A stretch of 64,000 bases of DNA from Paracentrotus lividus (taxonomy: Eukaryota > Echinodermata > Echinoidea > Camarodonta > Echinidae). This document shows, in pieces, positions 46,801-57,500 of the stretch (position 1 is its first letter; each line of letters opens with the position of its first letter). The stretch covers positions 1 to 64,000 of the forward strand of contig CALNVZ010002016.1 of assembly GCA_940671915.1 (NCBI GenBank). The letters run 5' to 3'. The notes beneath the pieces are model-generated. The model saw only the letters and a list, made by a program, of their open reading frames with translations. It ran no database searches and was not told where the DNA came from. The position numbers and the translations under genes are program-made.

Positions 46801-48986
46801 TCCACTGTGAAACTACAGCACACCAATAATTGAATCCATGAGAGATAGGTTAACATTTCATACATACCAGCTGTACTCCTGGAAGGGTCACATGAGAAAT
46901 CTTGGTGGTAGGAGAAACTGAGCCATTGAAAAACAATTGAACAACATAAAGATCAATATGAATAACATACATTGTAGAGGACAAGAAAATGAGCCATCCT
47001 AAAAAAAAAAAAAAGTGAACAAAATGATAATAAAAAACAATGACAACAATAAACATGTATGAGTACATGGGGTGTAGGGGGCTGGAGCTTTAGCCCCCCC
47101 CCCCCCCTATCTTTTTTTTTTCTTCCAGTAAATGTTAAAAAATATGCAAAAGTTACCATAGAACACATGTAATTGTGATTCTTTACACATTCAGCCACCC
47201 CTATCCCCCTCCCCCCCCCCCATTTTTCAAAAACATCTTTTAATTACTAGCTATACATGTATAACTCACACAAAGTAAAATGAAATTAGGTAGCATAAAT
47301 AGCTCTAGAAATAATGAAAACTTTGAGCTAATTTCAATTTTTTTTAATGGTTTAATATACCAGTTAACTGGAAGAAGCAATAATTAAAACCTACAATACC
47401 TACTATATCAATATCTTCAATTTTTATTAAAGTCCTTTTTAATTGTTTTCATTTTTAAGTTTTTTTGGTTTTTTTACAGTGACCATGTCAGCCTACACTG
47501 TTTGTCACATTATGCAAAACATCATTTCGTGGAAAATGTACGCAATGTATGCATAGATACAGGTATATAAGAGAGTATATCCATGATAAAGGGTCTCAAT
47601 TAAAATAAAAAGCCTCTACATGCCCACCAACCCTACCCTTGCAAACATCCATTCAGACTCCTATGCTTATTGCGATAATAAACGCATCTACAAACAAAAC
47701 CAGAGTATGCACTGGTGGTGATTTGCTTCTAAGCAAACAAGAGTGCGCAAATCTTCCTTATTCCGTTTCAAGTAGATGTACTCCAGCTATTCTGACATCA
47801 TAACACACTTTAATAGGCCCTAATCTGACACACGTTAACACTTTAATTCCTGAACTTTGGTGCCTTTTGTTTACAATGTGAATATAGGCCTACATTGTAT
47901 ATACATGAAAAAACATGATTTACATTTCAGTCTAAAACCTATAAAATTTTGTTTTAGAGAATTCCTTACTAAAAGTTTATGTAAGGATGCAATTCTAAGA
48001 TTTTAATACACTAGTAAGATATTTATGTTTAATCATTCTTGTTGATCAGTCATACAGCCTATTACCCAAATTACATTAGTTTCAAATTATAAAGACTTCA
48101 GCTGTACTATACAACATATAATACAATGTTTGAGCGATTTTACAAAGAAACATTTGGAGTATTTTTTGCATCAGAACTAAGCTGTGAGATAGATATGAAC
48201 CAGTAGGGCCTACATTTAAACAGTATTCAAATATTACAAACATGTAATTTAACAAAACAGAAATACAATCATGTCATGCATACTTGAAGGACATTCAACA
48301 TAGACTTGTGAAAACAAGAAACGATCCCATTGTTAGTTAAAGCTGGTGTATAGTGTTGGGAGAAGGAAAAATTTAATTTGGATTCACAGTTAGATAATAT
48401 GAACGCCTGAATCCTATAACTGTAACAAAGAAAGTTTAATGTCTTTATTTCACGATATTATAGTATAAAAAAGATAAGACGGGGACCCAACACAGCTTTG
48501 TGTGCACAGGCGTTCACATGGAAAACCAATGGGGATTCTCTTGTGTGGGTGATACACACAGATCGCTACGGTCCATTCACTGCGGGAAGTTCGGGGGACA
48601 GGACAACCCAGCAAAGGTCTCAAAACCGTTACAAATTGTGTTTGATTTAAACATTTCACTGAAATTCACCGGAAATCGTGAAAGGAATATCACAAAATCT
48701 CTCACAACATGTCTTTTAGCGCAATGTGAACAACAGAGACTATATTTAATTGGTTTTATGCGATTTTTTTTTTGTTACCAAAACATACACCAGTTTAAGT
48801 ATGAAGGTTTCTTCTACGGATTTTAAGATTTGTTCCAAATAGATGTCTACATGGAGAGCATGTCATTGGACAACATTTCAATAATTAGGATACAATTTTC
48901 CTGCAAACTTACTTGGTTGTCCCTCCATCACTCTCCATTCGTTTGCGAAACTTTCCTCCTCTTTTACTCCCATTTCTTGGAACTCT
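37881..48986 (-). CDS. Troponin-like gene, 5' part, right-arm copy with damaged first exons
   Basis: Exons on the minus strand: 48913-48986 (damaged), 46868-46925, 44467-44489, 40982-41042, 40393-40488, 37881-37958. The last three extend the left copy: SVTNGEKPLNEAEKKAE, then HKKRERERLEADQRTQQ, then EEICRAREERERQEKQEED, a charged coiled coil. The final exon ends in phase 0, which fits the GAGGAA start of the 3'-part exon at 4569. Two lesions against the left copy: the ATG reads A-G with several 1-2 nt deletions nearby (74 versus 80 nt), and the acceptor of exon 2 is AA instead of AG (46926-46927). It may be a non-functional copy or allele, or the first exon may carry sequencing errors. The Ig genes lie downstream on the opposite strand. 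Confidence 0.65.
39340..40190. repeat. Degenerate tandem repeat, about 100-bp unit
   Basis: Recurring phrases GTTGTTAAATGTTAATGATG, AAACTGTAATA, TATTCTCTTCTGCTAATTTA at irregular spacing; intronic. Confidence 0.6.
41845..42235 (+). repeat. 88-bp tandem repeat, about 5 copies
   Basis: TGTTATGATGGCAGATCTTG recurs at 42023, 42111 and 42199 (88-bp spacing), with two more diverged copies upstream. Mate of the left-arm array at 30790-31022. Confidence 0.85.
42468..44115. mobile_element. TA-target inverted-repeat element, split by a Harbinger-like insertion
   Basis: Ends GGGCAAGTCCAA / GGACTTGCCC, flanked by TA. It is the counterpart of 24511-30587; without the nested 704-bp insert it is about 940 bp. 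Confidence 0.75.
42878..43581. mobile_element. Harbinger-like inverted-repeat element (704 bp), right arm only
   Basis: Ends GGCCCGTATTCAATAAA / mirror of GGCCTGTATTCCATAAA; target duplication CTG (42875-42877, 43582-43584). The empty site in the left arm is CAG at 25095-25097. CTTAAG and TTGGCTTAGCC motifs recur inside. A CWG target fits PIF/Harbinger (inference). No transposase. Confidence 0.8.
44668..45893. mobile_element. TA-target inverted-repeat element (1226 bp), right arm only
   Basis: Both ends carry GAGTTCGTTCAACCCACACC in inverted orientation, about 25-50 bp inside outer GAGCAA motifs. Target TA; the left arm near 23948 is empty. Inside is an about 190-bp unit repeated 2-3 times (ATGCAAATTAGTCATTGTT). 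Confidence 0.75.
48341..48794. mobile_element. TTAA-target inverted-repeat element (454 bp), right arm only
   Basis: Ends CTGGTGTAT in inverted orientation; TTAA at 48337-48340 and 48795-48798. The left arm at about 18925 has a single TTAA. The target suggests piggyBac/Sola3-type mobilisation. Confidence 0.75.
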
Positions 48987-50599
48987 GGTTCAGTGATCAA
49001 TAGGTGGTCAGTGAAATTCAAAACTGCCAAGAAATGGGGATGGGAGGGAATTGATAAATAATACAAGATGAAAAATATAATCGATATATCCATCATTATT
49101 TCAAAAAGTGGTCAGACAGCGAATTCAAAAAGTGAAAGATTAGTGATTTTATTCTATATAGAACATATTTTGAATAAAATGTTTACAACTTCGCTACTCT
49201 ATTTCAATTGGGTTTAACATGTAACAGTATTTAATAATAAAATACAGCATTTTTTGTGTGACTGATATTTAGGCCTATAATAGTTTACACCATCTAAGTC
49301 TATTTAAGAAGATAAATTAGTGTTTTTTTTAATATGACAATTGACTTTCTATTATTTTCATAAATTGGCCAAGTCAAGATTTTAAAAATAAATATCTTTG
49401 AAACTAGAAAGTCAAAATAGGGGTCTAAGATAAGTCGAGATAAGTAAGATAGATCTAACATAAGACATTAGCAAGCATTTCTTATGGATCTATAGACAAA
49501 TCTCCGTCTAGCATTTCAATTGTAAGAAATCCTTTATTTTTACAATGGACAATAAACACAAATACACACTCACTGTGACTGCGTACACTGTTAGTTTTTA
49601 CAAAAGAATGTTGCCCGTGAGCTCCATTACAATAGATCAACCGAGCCCACACACAAAATACCTAGGGTATAATCGGTGCACCTGTACACAGCTTAGCTTC
49701 TAGCCGCAACGCACCGCTACATTGACAGCGCATTACCCTTCGTCTTCACAATCACAACCCTTGGAGAATATCTTCATACTTAAAAATCACATTCGTATCA
49801 ACTTGTTCGCTGTTAATATCATATTTTTCACTGGATCATACTTCAAACACTTATCTACTAACTGATATTCAAGGCATTCTATACTTAATACTTAATATTA
49901 ATCTTGTTGAAAGCAAACTATATCTTCGGGCTCTCGGCTCTATTTCGTCAACTTCTACTAAACACTGGAACAGGTGTTTTTGTTAAAAATAAAGTTTGGC
50001 ATCACGATTACGATTTACGCAATCAACCATACACATATTGATTGTTCCGGATTCTTAGAGACACCCCTTTTTGGACTGGGAAGCTGTTCAATATTACTAG
50101 GCTTTTGGAAGGGATGCTTTCTTCACAACATTAAAACATGGCTAAAAGTATTTTACCTTGATTGTCTTTTTTTATCAAAGTACAGTGAAAATTGATATAA
50201 GAGTTCTGATATAATGAAATACCAACAAAGGAAACTTTTTCTCAAATTAAAAATGACATAAATTTGTCATGTTTAATTTATTTTTGAATAACTTCAAGTG
50301 AGGAAAGGACTTTGTAAATCAATACAAGAATACAATTCTGACACAATACACAGGTCACTCATATTTTCTACATTTATTTTTGCATAATTCTTGGGTAAAC
50401 ATAGCACATCTATTTGTTTTATTGACTATGTGGGGAAATCATATCCAAAAGTCATCCTTTGAATTATATGTATTCTAAACAATTTCAAAGGTATATCCAA
50501 TACGATTACACAAATACCTGTTTTTATTTGTGTTATTTTCACCTAAAAGACAAGAAACACAAGTAAAAAGCCTTAGCTAAATATTCAAAAAAAACTGTA
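48987..50599 (-). promoter_or_regulatory. 5' region of the right-arm troponin-like gene
   Basis: Counterpart of 17.1-18.7 kb in reverse. It retains the donor-like GTGAGTGT motif (minus strand, about 49570) and the CpG-richer segment at 49.6-49.8 kb. Promoter role is inferred from position and conservation. Confidence 0.3.
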
Positions 50600-50745
50600 T
50601 CAGGACAACTACCCCTGAACAATTAACCCCAGGACAACTGCCCTTGAATAGGGTTAGGCTAGGTGAAAAGTTAGGGGCTAGAGTTTTGGCAGGGGATTAG
50701 ATGTCCAAGGGGGTACTTGTCCAAGGGGTAATATCCTTGAACCAA
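50600..50745. mobile_element. Small inverted-repeat element, right-arm copy
   Basis: Counterpart of 16925-17090 with GGACAACTACCCC and GGGGGTACTTGTCC motifs. Confidence 0.5.
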
Positions 50746-50765
50746 CAATAACTGATCAAAAAATA

Positions 50766-51599
50766 TGGGAGACTAGGGTAATTATGTCTTTGAGAGCCTA
50801 TAATTCTTTGCTGCATTACACAATGATAATTAAATTTTCACAAATGCCTAGCTAAACTCTGCCTACTATCATATGTGAAAAATAAGCCATTTACTTCAAA
50901 TTTTGTGCTTAGGGGAGCCTAAAATGTATGTCAATCACAATTCTGTTCATTGGAAAGTGGCAAGTCTGCTTTTTTATTTGGGGTGTGATATCATTAATTG
51001 AAATCAATTAAGATGAAATTTTGATTGAAAGAGAAACAATAGGAGCTAACAAACACAACAGAAAAACTTCCACCTGAATATCTTCAATAGTAGAGCTGTA
51101 AAGAGGGATCAAATTGAAAATGTCACTCGGGGTAATTATGGCCCCCAATGCATAAACAGTGCATAAACACAGATGGGGACATTAACTTGTATGATTATGG
51201 ACATAAATATATGTATTATTATGACTGCAAAATTTCACCATTTTGGCTGAATAATCATTGTTGGTGGTTGATAAGTGTATCAGGAATACTGAACAACATT
51301 TATTATACATTACCATAATTAATTAGCATAATATATTGTAATTCATACAGTCATGACAATAGGGGCCATAAATACCCCAACCCATGGGGTGATTATGGCC
51401 CCACAAAGTTGTTAACATAATGGAAATAAATATGCAAACGAGAAGTCACAGGTTTAAACTTTCCTTTGTGTATTATTATATGTGTTATAGGTATATAGAC
51501 TGACTGTATTTTTATATAATTAGAATATTATTGGACTTTTCATTTAAAAGTATTAATAGGAAATGTAAAACGGGGGGCCATAATTACCCCGATCTCCCC
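50766..51599. mobile_element. TA-target inverted-repeat element (834 bp), right-arm copy
   Basis: Counterpart of 16066-16904, same ends and same TA target; present in both arms. Confidence 0.8.
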
Positions 51600-51708
51600 T
51601 AAAATTGTCTTGCTTGCTGATGGTAATGCATAGAGCTATAAATAAGTACAACTGTATCAGATATGTTACTAAAAAGTGTTTACATAATTTGGTAATAAAA
51701 AAGTAATA

Positions 51709-53796
51709 GGGCAGTTCCAAGGTAACGGAGTGACATTCAGAAGCAACATTTCAGCATTCAAACACATTTATCATCTATACTTTAATCTTTATTTACAAAG
51801 ATATGGTTCATGACAATAGCTGATGGTACCCTCTTTTCAAAATGATAACATTTGTTATAGTGATCTGCATAATTAATGAGATATGAATATTCATAATCAT
51901 GGTTACGGAGTGACGCAAAATGGACATGCATATTTGAGCATAAAACATTTTGCTTAAACTCTGTGAACTTTAAATGGCTATCATAATTTTGAGTAATTGA
52001 TTGGATTCTATGTTATACTAGGTAGAATATGCCGCCTTGCATGAGAAAATTGGTTGAATATTTTGTTAATTATGACTTGAAACTTGAACCCATGTCCGGT
52101 TACGGAGTGACGGTTACGGAGTGACCTCTGAATCATCCACACAATGGCAATGTAAATGGACTATGTCTCCCTTGCTAAATAAAAAAAAACATCCTTGATT
52201 GTTTCAATTTTAATTCTGCTTGCTCTGTATGATAGCTCTAGGTGGGGGATTCAAAACTTCTACACAGAATTTTGAAACTCATTAAGTATGCTAATTTATG
52301 CGCACATTTCAAAATTCACAAATAATGGATTTTCTTTATTTGTCGACCGATTTTGATATTTATTTTTTTTTTTTGTTCTATCTAGTAGAGCTACATGAGG
52401 TTTACCAAACTTCTACACAGAATTTTGAAATTTTGTTTTGAAAATTGTCTACATTATATATGCTAATTTATGCAAAATTCTTAAAAATAACAATAAATGC
52501 TTCTTCTCCTTTATTTGTCGATCATTTTCAATTCCATTTGCTTTATATGATAGCACTAGGTGGGAGATGCAAAAATTTTACACAGAATTTTGAAACTCAT
52601 TAAGTATGTTAATTTATGCAAATTTTTCAAAATTCACAAACAAATTTTTTTTAATAATCTTTTGACAGATTTTTTTTCCTAATCTGGTAAAGCTCCATGA
52701 TGTTCACTAAACTTCTACACAGAATTTTGAAATTTTGACTAGAAAATAATCTATGCTAATTTATGCTATTTTTTTTCTTTTTTTAATTCTTCTTCTCCTT
52801 CATTTGTTGATGAATTTCAATTCTGTCATGCTTTATATGATAGGACAAGGAAGGGTAATTTTCAAACCCATTGTCTTACTTTTATTTATATGTACAGGTC
52901 AGTGTCTTCTTTAAACTACTATTTAAACTTACTTAAATGGTATACATGTATTAAACCAAATGATTGAGTTCACAGCCTCATCCACTTTCTTCCAAAATAA
53001 TCTGCTGCAAAGTCCTCAAAGGAGCTCATATCAAACCTCACACAAATGCCTGAGTTGTGCAATTAATTGCTGACAAAGGGCTCATTTGCATATTTATGAT
53101 CTCATATCCTCAAAGCATGACACCCCGATGTCTTTCTTGGGCACTTCACTAAAAGAATTCTGAATTTAAAAAGTTCTAGTGTAGAGTGAGCTTTGATCAA
53201 ATTGTACATGTACATTGTACATGCAATGCAATGGGATGTCACTCCGTAACCGTAATGGTTACGGAGTGACACATTTTATGAGGCCGTATATCTCAAACAA
53301 AATCCATTCAAATATAAAAAGTTTATGTAATTGATAGGTATGGGTGTTCCAGATTTGCAAATAAATTTTTGTTGCATTAAACCCAATTATTCTAAAAATA
53401 TTTTAAAAATATGTGTTTTTGTGGTTACGGAGTGACATTTTGAGGTAACTTCATGTTTGTGCTCACTGATGAGGAACAAAGATCGCGAAGCAAAATATTA
53501 TGTGAAAACTTTATTTTTTATATATCCTGCTTTCATAATAAAATATGATCAAAGTATATTTTCATTTTCTAGGTACATTTCTCTTACATGAAATTTAAAT
53601 AAAAAAAGATATAAATTTGACAATTTTAGTAATATTGAATATTAATGCCATTTTAAAACCCAAAATGCCCTAAAAAGCTAAACCATCCACAGATATTGGA
53701 AATTTGAACTTTTAGCTGTCATATGATACCAAATTTGTCATGGAACCATGAATTTGAAATTTGGGGGGTCATGTCCTGTTTTGCTTGGAACTGCCC
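51709..53796. mobile_element. AATA-target inverted-repeat element (2088 bp), right arm only
   Basis: Ends GGGCAGTTCCAAG / CTTGGAACTGCCC; AATA at 51705-51708 and 53797-53800. The left arm has one copy at 15695-15698 (TATT on plus). GGTTACGGAGTGAC recurs in direct and inverted orientation (51901, 52098, 52112, 53239, 53262, 53423). Inside are repeated blocks with TTCTACACAGAATTTTGAAA. No transposase recognised. Confidence 0.85.
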
Positions 53797-54538
53797 AATA
53801 ATGTTAATGTTAATTTTGATTATACGGAGAAATTTACTATATGTGTATGTGTACGACTATGAGCTCATCAAATTCAATCTCCTGCGAAAATACTATAAGT
53901 TACAGAAAAGCTCTAAAACCCATATAATGTTTGATACACGCATATTATATGTTACAAATACACATACATGTAGAATGAATAGGAAAATTTCTACTACTTA
54001 AATATCTGTCAAAATCAATTTCACCCCACAAAAAGAGAGTCACCATACAATCATTTTGCAAATTTTGGGAAATACATGTAGACAATATAAAAAAACAATT
54101 TGTAAACTACATGGTTAAAGGTATCATCCAAATTTTAAAGTTGCACAGGTGATACAAAGATGAGTACAAAATTATCTTTGAATAATTTTTTCTCACTCTA
54201 AATTGGTGATCAGTTTTCTAAAAAAAAATACATGTTTTTTATTGCATTCTAACAAAAGAGCAATTTCTCATCCCGCTTTACCATTGATGTACACGTTGGA
54301 ATCATTTGAGTCAGGAGATTAATTTTTGAAAAATTAAAATGATAACTAAAATGATTATATTTGAACACTTTTTTGCTATATGATAATACTAAACACATAA
54401 AGCAGGTTGCCTTGATTATGGCCAATACAAATTTCTGATTATTATTTCTATAAAATGGATAAATATATAAAGTTAACACTATAATGTAGTACTAGCACAG
54501 TCAGGTCATCAGTTCAGTTCCGCCACATGTTCCAAGTC

Positions 54539-57500
54539 TTACTTGTAGATGTTGATCTTTGGAGGGGCTGATTTCTGTTCATAAAATATGTAGACATATT
54601 GTGAATATAAACATAACACAAAAAGTAAGTTCCTTCTATTTAAGATATCAACCAAGGCGGAATTGAAAAAAAAATTTAATTATATGTCCGTATAGGTAAT
54701 TTTATTACCTACCATGTGAGCAATTTTTAGGAAGAATCATCATGTCATGCTACAGTGAGCAATGGTTGAAGGCAAAACTGTCATTTTTTTAAGGTACGTT
54801 CCCAAAAGTAAAACCCCCTCGGCGTGGCGCGAGAACGCCGTGTCACGGCGCTTTGTGCGGCGTTCCCTTTTCGCGGCGCTTTTGATTTTCTGTTCGAAAA
54901 AGAGCGCGCGCCAATTTCAAAAGACTTCCGTCGTTTTGTTTGTTCCCTGATAAAAAAGGAAACATGTATAGCTCCATCTATGGCCATCTACGGCCATTGA
55001 ATGGCAGAACACTGCGCCAGAATTAATTGTTTGGGTGTTTGCACTGAATACAGATCAATGGTTCTATGTGTGTGTTTGTGACGGGGGAGCGTGCCAGGCT
55101 ATAGGACAATACCCAGGGCTACATCAAAAACTTTAATCGCGCTTTTAAATTGGGAGCGTGTCAGGCTCTAGGACAATACCCAGGGCTACATCAAAGACTT
55201 TTATCTCGCTTTTAAATTGACACGCTGTGTTAATTCTTTTTATGTACTCTATAATGATCTGTTTAACCATATGAGGACAGGCCCTATTGAAGACAATAAT
55301 CTGCCCACAGTCCGCTGCCCTGTAACATAGAGGGGCATGCTATCGACCTTACGATTGGTATCTTTAATACACGTTAAACCTATAAGACTTACGATTGATA
55401 TCAATCGTAAGATTGATCCTATCTTTTATTTTATGTTACAGCTAAGCAGAAGTCTGTGTCTGTACGAGAGGATCGTAATAAAATAATTTTTAGCCCCTCA
55501 AGTTTTGTTTCAGTTTTTTTTTTCTCACCTTTCTGTAATAAGTAAACTATGCGCTATTTATGGTGATATCTCTCTTCGCAGAGACGGATTTGGGACTATT
55601 TTGAGACGGTTTTGAAATCTGTCGCGGGGGCGTCGCTCCACGGCCCCTGCTCCTCAATTATTGCCAATTGCTTCTCAAAGTTTTAGGGTGGCATTTCCCT
55701 TCGCGGAGACGTCTCCACGACCGAATCGTTTCCGCGACGGGGAAAAAAAGGTATTAGAGACGTCTCTGATGTCTCGGAGATATCTTCGCGACGTCTCCGC
55801 GACAGTTTTTCAAAACTTAACAAAGACACTTTCAAAGAACTGTCTCAAATTAGTTTCCGCAACTCATGAAACGTCGCAGAAACTCTCGGAGATTCCTGGA
55901 GACGTCTCCAAGACAAATTACAAAAATTGGCGCGAGACGTCTCCGAGACGTTTCATGAGTAGCGAACTACTATGAGACAGTTCTTTAAAAGTGCTTTGTT
56001 ACAGTTTTTGATTACTGTCGCGAGACGTCTCTAATACTTTTTATCCGTCCGAAGACGTCTCTGCGAAGTTAGACCACCCTTACATTATAGTGATAATCAA
56101 TTTTGAAAAGGAAAAGTTAATCTCTAAAGTCTTTGTCTCGGCGTCATAAAAAAAAAAACAGTGCTGGTGGTGAAATACAAAAGGCACACTCACGTTATTA
56201 CATTTATTATTACCACCACCAATCCACCCCGTAGCGATCGACAGCGGCAGGAGCCATTATGGGCTTCCACTAGTGTTTGAAAATCAATCGTTGATTATGA
56301 CACGATCGAATCAGAAAATTTGGATTGATCCCCCCCCTCCCCTTTCATTTCCAAATATCAGATCAAAAAAGAATATTTCATTCAGTGCGTTACGTGCTGA
56401 CAGACTGATAATATCAATGCATTTTGACTGAATGACAATTAATAATAAATTTTTGTATCACGGAACCGACATGTTCATCGTGGGTGTATCTACTTCGCGT
56501 AGACGGCTCCGTGACGGAACGTTCCAACACGTATAAAAAGTATTAGAGACGTCTCCAAAACTGAGGAAACTTAGAACTGAGCTATGGCAAAGCCATGCTG
56601 ACAAATCCGTCTCTCAAATTGTTTCAAAGTAGTTTCCACGAAGTGAGATACCACCCCAAGTCAAAAATAATTAAAAAGGATTTAAAAAAAAAATCTTCTT
56701 CAATGCTCAGAAAAAAACCCCCATAATGCAAACAAAATTTCCGGAATTATGTGCATTCCTAAATCTTCAAATTTGTTTTTAAAAACAAACTTCGCCTTCG
56801 GACAACATACTTCGAGCGAGACGTTCCATCATTACATAAACACAAAAGAAATGACATCCGGCCAATTAAGTGCCTATTATCAACCCAACGGTACAGAAGG
56901 ATGATTACGGGCGAACGGAGTGGCCGGGGAGTATGGTTCTTTTGAATAATAATCAAGATCAATATCCGACGGGGGGTGAGATCATGATCCCCGGCTATAC
57001 AAATGAGCGGCATTTAAAAAAATCTACGGAGCAATGGCATTTCGACGCCTCTTAGTTTAAGATCGAGGTCGGCGCCCCTCTAAATTTATGATTCGATTTG
57101 CGCCCCTTAAATTTAAGACCAAATTCCTTTCCCTTCCTCTCTCCCTTTCCCCCCCCTTTTCCCCCTTTTCCCTCCTCTCTTTCCTATCCCTTTTCCTCTC
57201 CTTTCCCCTTTTCCTCCTCTTTCTCGGCGCCCCTGCGAGACTACCCGTGGGGCCCGTAAAGCCCCCCAGAATACGTTCATGAAATTGCCAAAAAGTTTAC
57301 CCGCGAAGGATTTTCTGCCCCAAAATGGCGGTGCAGCGCATTGAACGTAATAGAAATATTTATGCGCGAATTAAGATGGGGTTGGGGGCATGAGTTAGGT
57401 GCGCAAGGGAGGCCCCCACCCCCCCCCCCCCAAAAAAAAAAAAAAAAAAAAAAAAGAGGGAAAGAGCACAAAATGATTTTAAACTTTGCGCCAAGCCGAT

